Shown here: piece after piece, positions 52,529 to 61,291 of the stretch
Position numbering within the stretch: the first letter of the stretch is position 1
Layout of the letters: the number at the start of each line of letters is the position of its first letter
Made by a program: the position numbers and the translations under genes
The notes under the pieces: generated by a model
Told to the model about the DNA's origin: nothing
The model's database searches: none
Seen by the model: only the letters and a program-made list of their open reading frames with translations
Assembly (NCBI RefSeq): GCF_900129965.1
Contig: NZ_FQXM01000008.1
Coordinates: forward strand, 106,318 to 170,317
Direction: 5' to 3'
Origin: Clostridium grantii DSM 8605
Lineage (GTDB): Bacteria > Bacillota > Clostridia > Clostridiales > Clostridiaceae
DNA length: 64,000 bases

Positions 52529-53302
52529 ATTTTCTACTCTATTACAGACAAAATCATATCTCACTTTTGTTAATAAAAAGAATTCTCTTTCTACTTCCTT
52601 AGTAAAATATCCTTTACTTAAATCACTCAATAATTTTTCAGCTGAAGAATCTCTAATCATTTTATCAGCTAAAATACCATTATTATGACTTAAATTTACA
52701 AGTAAATTGATTTTTGCTCTTAATGGCATATCTGATAAAATTATTTTTCTTAAACTATATCTAGTTCTTATATATAAAAAAATATCCGTTTTATTCTCAT
52801 AATTAACAGTATCATCATATAGTGTTCCTGGAAACCTTTTCTTTGTACCTTTATAAAGATTACATAAAAAATCATGAACTTCCTCTTTAGAATGTCTGTT
52901 TTTTATGTTTATATTTTGTTCTAGATAGTACAATTCTCTTATTAACCAAACTTTTGCAGATCCCTTTATACATTCATACAATAAAAGTTCAATCTTCTCA
53001 AATTGGTCTTCAATATATTTTATAGGTTCTTTATCAATTTCAATTCCTTTTTGTAATGACATTTTAATAAGAGCCGAAAGATATTCTAATTTATAATATT
53101 TAATAAACATTTCACTTTTTACATTATAATAGGGTAGTGTTCTATGAATTTCTTCCATATCTATTTCAGGATTTTTTGCATAAACATTATCTAAATAGCT
53201 AATATATTTATATAAAACAGTATCAACTTTTTCAATATCTTGCATACTTTCAATTACATCTTTTCCTATTACAGATTTTAATTTATGAAACTTAGTATAC
53301 AT
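52526..53302 (-). CDS. Hypothetical helical protein
   Basis: 258 residues, predicted almost all helical, soluble, rich in Lys, Glu, Tyr and Leu, with no membrane segment or signal peptide and only two cysteines. I recognise no family. The ATG follows GGAGG; codons upstream in frame lack a ribosome binding site. It forms a single-gene unit with a terminator. Confidence 0.65.
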   Translation of the reverse strand: MYTKFHKLKSVIGKDVIESMQDIEKVDTVLYKYISYLDNVYAKNPEIDMEEIHRTLPYYNVKSEMFIKYYKLEYLSALIKMSLQKGIEIDKEPIKYIEDQFEKIELLLYECIKGSAKVWLIRELYYLEQNINIKNRHSKEEVHDFLCNLYKGTKKRFPGTLYDDTVNYENKTDIFLYIRTRYSLRKIILSDMPLRAKINLLVNLSHNNGILADKMIRDSSAEKLLSDLSKGYFTKEVEREFFLLTKVRYDFVCNRVEN

Positions 53303-53498
53303 AGCGTTTCCTCCATTCAAAAGTAATCCTACCTATATATAGATTTTAGTTTTATATTTAATTCATGTCTTTCTAACATATCTATAATATATTATATCAT
53401 ATATTTCTCTTTCATATTTGAATTGAAATTATTATATTTCTATATCTTCTTACTAATTATATCATTGTATTTTCATTAATGAAAAGGGTTTTTGTATG

Positions 53499-53528
53499 AA
53501 AAAAAGAGGATTTTTAAAAAACCCTCTT
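53499..53528 (-). terminator. Terminator after ttcA
   Basis: AAGAGG/CCTCTT arms with a TTTTTT run on the minus strand. Confidence 0.75.
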
Positions 53529-53542
53529 ACATTTAAGCAAAT

Positions 53543-54412
53543 TTAATTTTCGTCATCATAGGTGTCTAAAAATGAATATTTTTTTCCACCTTGTTCCCAC
53601 CCAAGTATGGAATCTAAATTAACATTATTCGCTGCTTGGAATATGCATTTATCTACATCACTAAAATTCTTTTTCATATCTTTAATCATTGTTTTGATTT
53701 CACTTCTCTTACTAGAAGTTTTTCCAGCAGCAACTATACAGCCACAATTCATAAAACCAATACCACTATTAATAGTATATCTTTTTACATCGTCTTCATG
53801 AATATAAAACATAGGTCGTATTAATTCTAATCCTTCAAAATTCTTTGACTTTAATTTAGGTTTCATTGTTTTAAAACTTCCTGAGTATAATACATTAAGC
53901 ATAGTAGTTTCAATAACATCATCAAAATGATGTCCTAATGCTAGTTTATTACATCCAAGTTCCAGTGCTTTTGAATATAAAAATCCTCTTCTCATTCTTG
54001 CACACATATAACAAGGATAGTCTTTAGCAATTTCTCCTACTACATCAAAAATTCCTGATTCAAAAATCTTTACTGGAATATTTAAATATTCGCAATTACT
54101 TTTTAGCAATTCTCTATTACTTTCATGAAATCCAGGGTCCATAGCTATAAATTCAAGTTCAAAGTTGAACTTTCTATGCATTTTAAGCTGTTGAAATAAT
54201 TTAGCCATTAACATGCTATCTTTTCCACCAGATATTGCAATAGCTATCTTGTCTCCCTCTTCTATTAATTCGAAATCCTTTAACGCTTTAACAAATTTTG
54301 ACCATATAGGTTTACTATAAGTTTTTACAATGCTTCTTTCTATTTCATTCAACGGTTTTCTTTCCCCTACTGGAACTAATAACTCACAACCGCTTCCTCC
54401 TAAATTACTCAT
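53543..54412 (-). CDS. ttcA: TtcA-family tRNA 2-thiocytidine biosynthesis ATPase
   Basis: 289 residues: the PP-loop AISGGKDSMLM, the CYMCARMRRGFLY cysteine pair and the later CGC for an iron-sulfur cluster, and LGHHFDDVIETTMLN. TtcA thiolates cytidine 32 in tRNA. Start at the ATG of MSNLGGSGCELLVP after AGGTGG. The family also includes enzymes with other RNA targets. Single gene. Confidence 0.85.
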   Translation of the reverse strand: MSNLGGSGCELLVPVGERKPLNEIERSIVKTYSKPIWSKFVKALKDFELIEEGDKIAIAISGGKDSMLMAKLFQQLKMHRKFNFELEFIAMDPGFHESNRELLKSNCEYLNIPVKIFESGIFDVVGEIAKDYPCYMCARMRRGFLYSKALELGCNKLALGHHFDDVIETTMLNVLYSGSFKTMKPKLKSKNFEGLELIRPMFYIHEDDVKRYTINSGIGFMNCGCIVAAGKTSSKRSEIKTMIKDMKKNFSDVDKCIFQAANNVNLDSILGWEQGGKKYSFLDTYDDEN

Positions 54413-54517
54413 TTTTCCACCTCATCTATTGATTCTTTAGTCATACTCATTAATTTTATTTCAAATGAGCAAAATTATCAATTATTTTTTTAGGAAAAGT
54501 GAATAATATTTATAATA

Positions 54518-54721
54518 TCAAATTTTCTGAACATTTATTGCCATAAAACCTTTTTCTTTTTCAACCATGTCAAAAGTAACTTCTTCTCCTTCATGAAGGT
54601 CTTTATCATTAGTTTTTTCTTTTACTTGCATATGGTGAACATAAACATCACGTCCATCATTTGCTGAAATAAATCCATATCCTCTTTCATTATCAAACCA
54701 CTTAATTGTCCCAGTTTCCAT
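54518..54721 (-). CDS. Cold-shock protein (CspA family)
   Basis: 67 residues forming one cold-shock domain: METGTIKWFDNERGYGFI (RNP1) and DVYVHHMQV (RNP2; usual form is VFVHFS). It binds single-stranded nucleic acid. A leader of about 90 bases upstream is AT-rich. Start after AGGAGTG. Monocistronic. Confidence 0.95.
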   Translation of the reverse strand: METGTIKWFDNERGYGFISANDGRDVYVHHMQVKEKTNDKDLHEGEEVTFDMVEKEKGFMAINVQKI

Positions 54722-54810
54722 AATATAATCACTCCTTAAAAGTACTTTGGTATTTCATATTTATTATTTACAAAAAATTAAATATAAATACCAAACTATC
54801 TTCAAAGAAT

Positions 54811-55149
54811 TTATTGCCATTGTGCCCATATTGCTGGTTCATATCCAACAGTTGCTTCATTGCTATTCCTAACTATAGGCGTATTATAAAGTTTAGGATT
54901 GTTTAAAAGTAATTCTTCTTTAATACTTGAAGTTCTAATATGCTCAATATTTAATTTAACATATTCTTTAGATTTATTGTTTATCAAATTATTAAGTCCT
55001 ACTGCTGATATTACACTTTTAAGTTCTCTTTTACTTAAAGCTTTTTCATTTAAATCTATAAATTGAAATTTAACTTTTCTTTCTTTAAAATATCTTTCGG
55101 CTTTTTTTGTATCAAAACACTTTCTAGTTCCAAATATTTGTATATTCAT
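54811..55149 (-). CDS. ArsC/Spx-family protein
   Basis: 112 residues with a thioredoxin-like ArsC fold. The N-terminal GTRKCFDTKKAERYF carries the single active-site Cys11; LLNNPKLYNTPIVRN and VGYEPAIWAQW follow. The family includes arsenate reductases and Spx-like regulators. Arsenate genes are absent here, so a general redox role is as likely. It lies 26 bases after the mnmH gene, so the two may be co-transcribed. Confidence 0.85.
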   Translation of the reverse strand: MNIQIFGTRKCFDTKKAERYFKERKVKFQFIDLNEKALSKRELKSVISAVGLNNLINNKSKEYVKLNIEHIRTSSIKEELLLNNPKLYNTPIVRNSNEATVGYEPAIWAQWQ

Positions 55150-55174
55150 AAAATCCTCCTTCTTTTATCCTTAA

Positions 55175-56215
55175 TTAAGCTTCAACTTTATGCCACCTAT
55201 TTAAATATTCTTTTTCAATCATGCTAACTGCTTCCTCAATGTTTTGAGAAAATATTTTCAACTCAAATAAATATCGTTTTGCACTTTTCATGTAAAGAGG
55301 ATCATAATACTTAACCATTAATTCTTTTGTTACTTTAGCAAATTCATCCTTCATTAATAGTTCTCTATATAATTCAATATCCTCTTTTGATATATATTTT
55401 GAAAATTTAGTTAAGCACTCTATTATTTCATTTTTAGCATTTTCCGCTTTCATATATTCATCAACTATTAAATTAACCCTAAATTCTAAAGGAGCATCAA
55501 CATAAATATGGAATCCTTCTTTCATTTTATTTAATATATATTTAGGTACATTTGCGCTTCCAATTCTGCTACTTTCAGCTTCAATAAAAATATAATCATC
55601 TTTTGATTCCTGCAATTGGTGAAATATATTACTTTCAAATTGTTTTTGATTATTTGTATTTCCAAGACCCACGTGACCAAGCATTGATCCTCTATGATTA
55701 GCTGCCCCTTCTAAATCTAATATACTATAACCTTTATTTTTTAAATTTTTTAAAATTTCTGTTTTACCAACTCCCGTATTTCCATGTAATACTATGTAGT
55801 TCTTATTTTCGTTTAATGTTATAAGTTCATTGATTACATAATTTCTATAAGATTTATATCCACCTTCAAGTTTAATTACATTCAAACCCATAGAATTTAA
55901 AAATCCTGAAATTATTGTACTCCTCATTCCACCACGAGCACAAAACAATACAATCTTTTCATATTGGTTTTTATACTTAAGCATTTCTTCATATATAAAT
56001 GGAAGCTTATTCGAAGCATACTTAACTCCAATTTTTTTTGCTTTTTCTTTACTCTCATTCACATAAACAGTACCTATTTCGCATCTTTCATCATCATCAA
56101 AAATAGGAATATTTATAGCTCCATTTATAGTAGATTCTTTATATTCTAAAGGACTTCTAACATCCACAATTAAATAATTACTTTTAATATCTTTGTATTC
56201 TATTGATTGATACAT
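55175..56215 (-). CDS. mnmH: tRNA 2-selenouridine synthase
   Basis: 346 residues: an N-terminal rhodanese domain with the catalytic Cys in VLFCARGGMRS, and a C-terminal P-loop NTPase domain (LHGNTGVGKTEIL). MnmH converts 2-thiouridine at the wobble position of some tRNAs to 2-selenouridine by way of a geranylated intermediate, using selenophosphate. This implies selenophosphate synthetase (SelD) elsewhere in the genome. The start is MYQSIEYKD; a 21-residue in-frame extension has no ribosome binding site. Confidence 0.92.
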   Translation of the reverse strand: MYQSIEYKDIKSNYLIVDVRSPLEYKESTINGAINIPIFDDDERCEIGTVYVNESKEKAKKIGVKYASNKLPFIYEEMLKYKNQYEKIVLFCARGGMRSTIISGFLNSMGLNVIKLEGGYKSYRNYVINELITLNENKNYIVLHGNTGVGKTEILKNLKNKGYSILDLEGAANHRGSMLGHVGLGNTNNQKQFESNIFHQLQESKDDYIFIEAESSRIGSANVPKYILNKMKEGFHIYVDAPLEFRVNLIVDEYMKAENAKNEIIECLTKFSKYISKEDIELYRELLMKDEFAKVTKELMVKYYDPLYMKSAKRYLFELKIFSQNIEEAVSMIEKEYLNRWHKVEA

Positions 56216-56393
56216 ACTTTCTACATTTCCCCTCTCATAAATAAAGTTATTGTCATAATTAATAAATTTATTCAACATTCTAAAAAAATAAAATTATTTA
56301 ATTTTTCTTGAATTTTTTTCTTTGATTTTTCACATACTAATTTGGTAAGCAACACATATATCTAAATTTTAATAAATACGTGGAGGTATTTTT

Positions 56394-56585
56394 ATGCAAG
56401 GAAAAAACGCTAGACAACAAGTACAACAAGTATGTGATCAACTTCAAACATGTAAATCAGAATTAAATCAAGCCATTAGTTCTGTGGAAAAACCACAAAA
56501 CAGACAAAAAATTCAAGACACATTATCTGCAGTTGAAAAAGCTCATCAAGCTGCTACAACTACTTTATCTAATTATCAAGAATAA
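56394..56585 (+). CDS. Small coiled-coil protein, unknown
   Basis: 63 residues, helical and Gln-rich (MQGKNARQQVQQVCDQLQTC), with heptad-like spacing and two cysteines (14 and 20). It has a strong ribosome binding site (TGGAGG) and a clean terminator, so it is very likely expressed. No family recognised. Confidence 0.65.
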   Translation: MQGKNARQQVQQVCDQLQTCKSELNQAISSVEKPQNRQKIQDTLSAVEKAHQAATTTLSNYQE

Positions 56586-56592
56586 ACTTTCT

Positions 56593-56618
56593 AAAAGAGG
56601 CTCTACAGAGCCTCTTTT
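56593..56618 (+). terminator. Terminator of the small coiled-coil gene
   Basis: AAAAGAGGCTCT/AGAGCCTCTTTT with an AC loop. The rest of the stretch 56619-56852 is AT-rich and shows no further feature I can support. Confidence 0.92.
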
Positions 56619-56852
56619 AATATGCTTGATACTTTATAATTGTTTTCCAAAAATTGTAATAGTAAAATCAAATATTACTTTTAATTAAAAAAAATAACTA
56701 CAACCATTATATAATAACATAAAACGATATTTTTTTTAACAAAACAAAGCAAACAATATTATACTATGGCAATTACTTCATTTAACAATAAAAAAACAGT
56801 TACTAAAGATGTTTGAAAATATTTGATTATAAAATATTCCCAAACAACAAAT

Positions 56853-56884
56853 AAATGTTACCATCTCAATGGTAACATTTTAAT
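56853..56884 (-). terminator. Terminator of the 56889-57089 gene
   Basis: AAATGTTACCA/TGGTAACATTT with a 6-base loop. Confidence 0.85.
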
Positions 56885-56888
56885 TTAT

Positions 56889-57089
56889 TTATATTTTCAT
56901 TTTATATAAATCATAATTATCTAAATAATCTAATTCATCTTCATTCTCCTCAAATTGCCTACTTCTCTTAGTTTTTTTGTAAATTTTTTCTGATTCGTCT
57001 TCTTCTTCATATCTTCCTTTTTCATTAAATTGCCTTCTCTTACTTCTTGCTTCCTTAGAATATTCGATTTCAATATCCTTTTTACCCAT
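56889..57089 (-). CDS. Small highly charged protein, unknown
   Basis: 66 residues, about half Lys/Arg/Glu/Asp, no hydrophobic core; probably disordered. Sequence shape: MGKKDIEIEYSKEARSKRRQ, then an acidic stretch. It has a good ribosome binding site (GGAGG) and its own terminator, so it is probably real. Not recognised. Confidence 0.6.
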   Translation of the reverse strand: MGKKDIEIEYSKEARSKRRQFNEKGRYEEEDESEKIYKKTKRSRQFEENEDELDYLDNYDLYKMKI

Positions 57090-57332
57090 ATTATGATTCC
57101 TCCAGAATAAAATAATATATAGTGATTATAGTATAACCTTTATCCCATTAACCACTTAATAATAAAAATATATACCCAAACAAATAAAAAATCAATAGAA
57201 AATTTTTAATATTCATTAATTTTTTTTTATACCCCTATTGATAACATTTTTTATAACTATTAGACATTTTCTTTCTTATACAGTATAATACAATTTGATA
57301 CCAATATATTAAAAACTATTGGAGGTAATTCC

Positions 57333-58700
57333 ATGAAAATTTTATTAGCAACAGATGCTTTTTACCCCATGATAAACGGCGTCGTTACTTCAACTGTTAT
57401 TCTATATGAAGAAATGAAAAAACTTGGACATGAAGTTAGAATATTAACTTTATCTGATAAAAGAGAAGAAAAATTCGAAGATGATGTGTATTATTTAAAA
57501 TCAATTAAGGTAAATATTTATCCAGATGCTAGAATCAACTATTTATCTAGTTCTAATATTGTACACCAAATTGAAGATTGGGGTCCAGAAATAATTCATA
57601 CTCAAACAGAGTTTTCAGTTATGATAGTGGCGAGAAAAATTTCTAACAGACTAAATATTCCATTAATACATACTTACCACACCATGTATGAAGATTACAC
57701 TAACTTTTTAATAAGAAGTAAAAGAATCAACAAAAAGGTTGTTAGTGGTGTTATAAAACAGTTACTTGGTAACTTTTCTGGGGTAATAGCTCCTACAGAA
57801 AAAACTACTCAAACACTTCTTAGATATAAAGTAACTACCCCTATATATACCATTCCTACTGGGCTGTGTTTAAGTAAATTTACTCGTTCTATAGATGATA
57901 CTGAGTTTGAGTCTCTAAAAAACAACTATGACTTGATTGATAAAAAAACCTTAGTTTATTTAGGACGAATATCCAAAGAAAAAAATATAGACGAAATAAT
58001 AAATTTTATTGCTTTAAACAAAGATTATTTTATGGACAAAAGATTTCTAATTGCTGGTGGTGGTCCATATTTAGATACTTTACAAAAGCTAGTTAAAAAA
58101 TCTAATCTAGATAATATTGTGAAATTTACCGGATTGATAGAACCTGATGAAGTTTATAAATACTATAAACTTGGTAATGTTTTTGTAACCGCATCCACAA
58201 CTGAAACTCAAGGGTTAACTTATATAGAAGCCATGGCTACTGGAATTCCTGTTGTTTGTAGGAAAGATGATTGCGTAGAAGAACTTGTTAAGAATAATGT
58301 AAATGGCTTTAAATATACTGATGAAGAAAGTTTTATTAAGTCAATTGATTTAGTATTATCTGATGATGAGCATTATTCTACTATGTGTTTCAATAGTAAA
58401 AATAAGGCTGCTAGTTTTTCAAGCTCCACCTTTGCTTCAAGTGTTTTAAATGCTTACAGTACTTCATTAACTGGATTTAACTATAATAAAGAATTAGCAC
58501 TTGACGATGAAGTATCTTTAGGTAATTTACTTGGAGACTTACACTCCCTATTCCACATTAGAAGAAATAAAGAAGAAACAGTTGCTTACTCTAAAGATAT
58601 ATTTCATTTTAGTGTTAAAACTTTAAAAGATGGTACTCTAGAAATAAAGCAAAATGTAAAAAAAAGATTAGAAACTGTTAAAGAAAAATATAAATCCTAA
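57333..58700 (+). CDS. Family 4 glycosyltransferase, probable diacylglycerol glucosyltransferase
   Basis: 455 residues, GT-B fold. N-terminal acceptor domain (MKILLATDAFYPMINGVVTS; HTYHTMYEDYTNF), C-terminal nucleotide-sugar domain (YLGRISKEKNID, FTGLIEPDEVYKYY, STTETQGLTYIEAMATGIPV). Similarity of the start and of the HTYHTMYEDY loop to glycolipid synthases suggests glucosylation of diacylglycerol. A C-terminal extension (about 385-455) is unusual. Single gene with terminator. The acceptor is inferred. Confidence 0.87.
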   Translation: MKILLATDAFYPMINGVVTSTVILYEEMKKLGHEVRILTLSDKREEKFEDDVYYLKSIKVNIYPDARINYLSSSNIVHQIEDWGPEIIHTQTEFSVMIVARKISNRLNIPLIHTYHTMYEDYTNFLIRSKRINKKVVSGVIKQLLGNFSGVIAPTEKTTQTLLRYKVTTPIYTIPTGLCLSKFTRSIDDTEFESLKNNYDLIDKKTLVYLGRISKEKNIDEIINFIALNKDYFMDKRFLIAGGGPYLDTLQKLVKKSNLDNIVKFTGLIEPDEVYKYYKLGNVFVTASTTETQGLTYIEAMATGIPVVCRKDDCVEELVKNNVNGFKYTDEESFIKSIDLVLSDDEHYSTMCFNSKNKAASFSSSTFASSVLNAYSTSLTGFNYNKELALDDEVSLGNLLGDLHSLFHIRRNKEETVAYSKDIFHFSVKTLKDGTLEIKQNVKKRLETVKEKYKS

Positions 58701-58706
58701 AAAAAT

Positions 58707-58754
58707 AAAAACATAGACCTATAGAAGAACTTAATTTCTATGATCTATGTTTTT
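58707..58754 (+). terminator. Terminator after the glycosyltransferase gene
   Basis: AAAAACATAGA/TCTATGTTTTT arms with an inner ATAGAA/TTCTAT stem. Confidence 0.8.
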
Positions 58755-58792
58755 ACTATATCTTCACTCTATCTTTTTATTGACATAAAAAT

Positions 58793-59629
58793 TTAAATTG
58801 TTATAACTTTCTTGCATCCATTGTTCTTTGCTAAATTGAAAAGTTCATTCATCATATTATCAGATGGTGAGGAACTTTTTAATAAATTAGTTCTAACACC
58901 CATAGGCCTATATTTCATTAATTTATATATAATATTATTATTTAATGTAGAAATCAATCTACTTATCTCATTAACATTATAATAATTATCCAAGGTTTCT
59001 GGCACTATGACTGTTCTAACTTCATATAATTTGTTAACACTATTTAAATATTTCAAATTTTCTATTACAACAGAATTGCTTTTTCCTGTTAACATTTTAT
59101 GCTCTTTAGTCTCAAAAGACTTCACGTCCAACATAAACATATCCGTCAACTGAACTAGCTCATTATTTTCCCATAGTGGGATGGATCCATTTGTATCAAC
59201 AAAATTAGACAGTTTAAGTTCTTTAGTTTTTTTAAATAATTCAATTAAAAAAGGAGTTTGAAGAGTACACTCCCCGCCAGAAACTGTTATCCCTGAAATA
59301 AAATCTTTAACTTTCTCAATTGTGTTAATAATTTCATCTACTGTCATAGTTGTAACTTTAGGAGTGCTATTATATTTACATGTCTTTAAACATTCATCAC
59401 ATTGTGAACATTTTTCCTTCTCCCATTTTATTTTTCCACTTTCCATGGATATTGCTTCATTTGGACAAGTTAAAATACATTCTCCACAATTTACACAAGT
59501 ATTTATAGTTTCTGGGTTATGGCAATAAAGGCAATTGAAATTACATCCTTGCAAAAATATTGCTGTTCTATTTCCTGGACCATCTACAGAACTAAAAGGT
59601 ATAATTCTATTAATATATCCTTTAATCAT
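58793..59629 (-). CDS. yjjW: YjjW-type glycine radical enzyme activase
   Basis: 278 residues. Radical SAM motif CNFNCLYC after the family start INRIIPFSSVDGPGNR, then two 4Fe-4S ferredoxin sites (CVNCGECILTC and CSQCDECLKTC) inserted as in YjjW and other glycyl-radical activases, and TVSGGE. It should form the glycyl radical on the YjjI-type enzyme encoded just upstream; the two genes overlap by 8 bases. The ATG start gives MIKGYINRI; the longer frame reads into the upstream gene. Confidence 0.92.
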   Translation of the reverse strand: MIKGYINRIIPFSSVDGPGNRTAIFLQGCNFNCLYCHNPETINTCVNCGECILTCPNEAISMESGKIKWEKEKCSQCDECLKTCKYNSTPKVTTMTVDEIINTIEKVKDFISGITVSGGECTLQTPFLIELFKKTKELKLSNFVDTNGSIPLWENNELVQLTDMFMLDVKSFETKEHKMLTGKSNSVVIENLKYLNSVNKLYEVRTVIVPETLDNYYNVNEISRLISTLNNNIIYKLMKYRPMGVRTNLLKSSSPSDNMMNELFNLAKNNGCKKVITI

Positions 59630-61115
59630 TTTTTCTAATCTTTCTTTCACCCACACGATTATTTTCAACTGCCCCTAATCCCAATACTGTTGTATCTCTC
59701 AAAACTGCTTCTCCTGCTTTTAATTTTTCAATCTCTGATTTTTTAACTAAATACCCTGTTATCCTAATGACATCACAATCAGATGAATATAATGAAAAAT
59801 ATCTCATATTTTGTTTAAATGCACCTTTTATAATGTCTAAAATAAACTCTGGATTTTTCTTAGCCGTTTCATCAAAATTAAAAACATCGCCAATACCAGA
59901 AGGGAAAAATTTATGGAACTTTGCAGATTGAATTACATGTTGATGTATTTCTGGTTCATTCCCAATAGGAATACGGCATCCTGGACTTACGCCTATATCT
60001 GAATCTATTCCAACTTGAGCATGAAGTACAAATTTGCCATTTGTAACTTGGCAATAAGGACTATCATATTTTAAAACTTCTTCTTCTAATCTCTCAATTA
60101 TCTTATAACCTAGATTATCTGCTACATCACTATGCCCAAATTTATCCTTTAAATCATTTGCATTTAATAGTTTATTGGTTGCTTCAGCTAACCCAACCAT
60201 TCCAAACATTGCAGTAAATCTTTCCTTACTAATAAAACCTTCTTTAACCAAAAAATTATGATTAAAAAATGGTGTTTCTTCAATTAAAAACTTTATTCTT
60301 TCATCCATATATTCACACATTGTTTTAACCGCATTAGGAAGTTTATCTTCCATAAAATCATCAATGTTTTTTGCACTTAAAGCTAATTTGGCAAGATTAA
60401 GTCTACTTAATGTGTAGCTGCCACCACCTATATAAAGACCGTTGTAACAACTTACAATAGCATATTTTTCACCTAAATCACTCTTAAAGATTTCATCATT
60501 TGCAAATGAAGGTTTTGCAGTTACAAGTGCTGTTTTAATTGATTCAATAGCTAATTCATCTGGTGTATCCTTATTATACTTTAATGTTATATTTGGAATA
60601 GGTGTCTCAAGTTCACTACTTGCTTGTAAAATCAAAATTGCTGCTTTATTCGTTTCTGGTCCAATATTTGCATGGCAGAAAGAATCAGTTATTGTTCTGT
60701 CTATATGCATCAAAAATAATTTTATAGCTTGGTAGGCTTCTTTCTCATTCTTAATAAATGGATTTAGCAACTTATCGATATTTCCTATATAAACAGGAAA
60801 AGTTGTTATTGAAGGTACATGTTTGTAAAATATCAATAATGTATTAGTTGCTTCCCATATATCCTTTGGAGGTGCTAATTTTAAAAATTCGCAGCCTTGT
60901 TTCATTAGTTTCTCATAATCAGGTACAATGTATCTAGGCCTATATGGTGCATTACCTTCAAACAGATCACAAATAATACCTTCATTTTTGAGTTTTACAT
61001 ACTCATCACTGTAATTCAAAACATTTAAAGAATTTTCTGCTTCTTTTGCTAAAGAAATAACCCTTTGTTCAAATGTTAATTTTTCATTTTTAATAATATT
61101 CAATACATTACTCAT
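59622..61115 (-). CDS. yjjI: YjjI family glycine radical enzyme (DUF3029)
   Basis: 497 residues, matching the YjjI family. The glycyl-radical site is IRITGYLV near the C-terminus (Gly454), and a conserved cysteine lies in SPGCRIPIGNEPEIHQHV. The family resembles a short pyruvate formate-lyase/anaerobic ribonucleotide reductase barrel. Its reaction is unknown. Co-transcribed with its activase yjjW. The ATG lies after GTGAGG. Confidence 0.93.
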   Translation of the reverse strand: MSNVLNIIKNEKLTFEQRVISLAKEAENSLNVLNYSDEYVKLKNEGIICDLFEGNAPYRPRYIVPDYEKLMKQGCEFLKLAPPKDIWEATNTLLIFYKHVPSITTFPVYIGNIDKLLNPFIKNEKEAYQAIKLFLMHIDRTITDSFCHANIGPETNKAAILILQASSELETPIPNITLKYNKDTPDELAIESIKTALVTAKPSFANDEIFKSDLGEKYAIVSCYNGLYIGGGSYTLSRLNLAKLALSAKNIDDFMEDKLPNAVKTMCEYMDERIKFLIEETPFFNHNFLVKEGFISKERFTAMFGMVGLAEATNKLLNANDLKDKFGHSDVADNLGYKIIERLEEEVLKYDSPYCQVTNGKFVLHAQVGIDSDIGVSPGCRIPIGNEPEIHQHVIQSAKFHKFFPSGIGDVFNFDETAKKNPEFILDIIKGAFKQNMRYFSLYSSDCDVIRITGYLVKKSEIEKLKAGEAVLRDTTVLGLGAVENNRVGERKIRKND

Positions 61116-61184
61116 AAAAAAACCTCACTCTCAATTTTGGTTTTTAACCATGAGCTCTTTGGTTATTTAACATACAAGAATATA

Positions 61185-61246
61185 TTTGTTTTAAAACAAA
61201 CATAGCTCATCTAAAATATTGTATGCTGTTAATACTATAATATCAA
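61185..61246 (-). promoter_or_regulatory. Promoter and palindrome upstream of yjjI-yjjW
   Basis: Minus-strand -35 TTGATA (61241-61246), a 17-base spacer and -10 TACAAT (61218-61223). About 20 bases downstream is the perfect palindrome TTTGTTTTAAAACAAA (61185-61200), a candidate operator in the early leader. It does not match the Rex consensus. Confidence 0.55.
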
Positions 61247-61291
61247 TTTCTTAATAAATTATCAACCTCTCTTCATAGGAACAAAATTTAA

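Noticed and set aside
56766..56816. A 16-codon frame starting MAITSFNNKK that could be a gene start
   Set aside because: There is no ribosome binding site and the frame ends after 16 codons. No family is recognised.
61185..61200. TTTGTTTTAAAACAAA considered as a Rex (NADH sensor) site
   Set aside because: The Rex consensus TTGTTAA-N4-TTAACAA has a longer span and TTAA inner halves. The match is not good enough.
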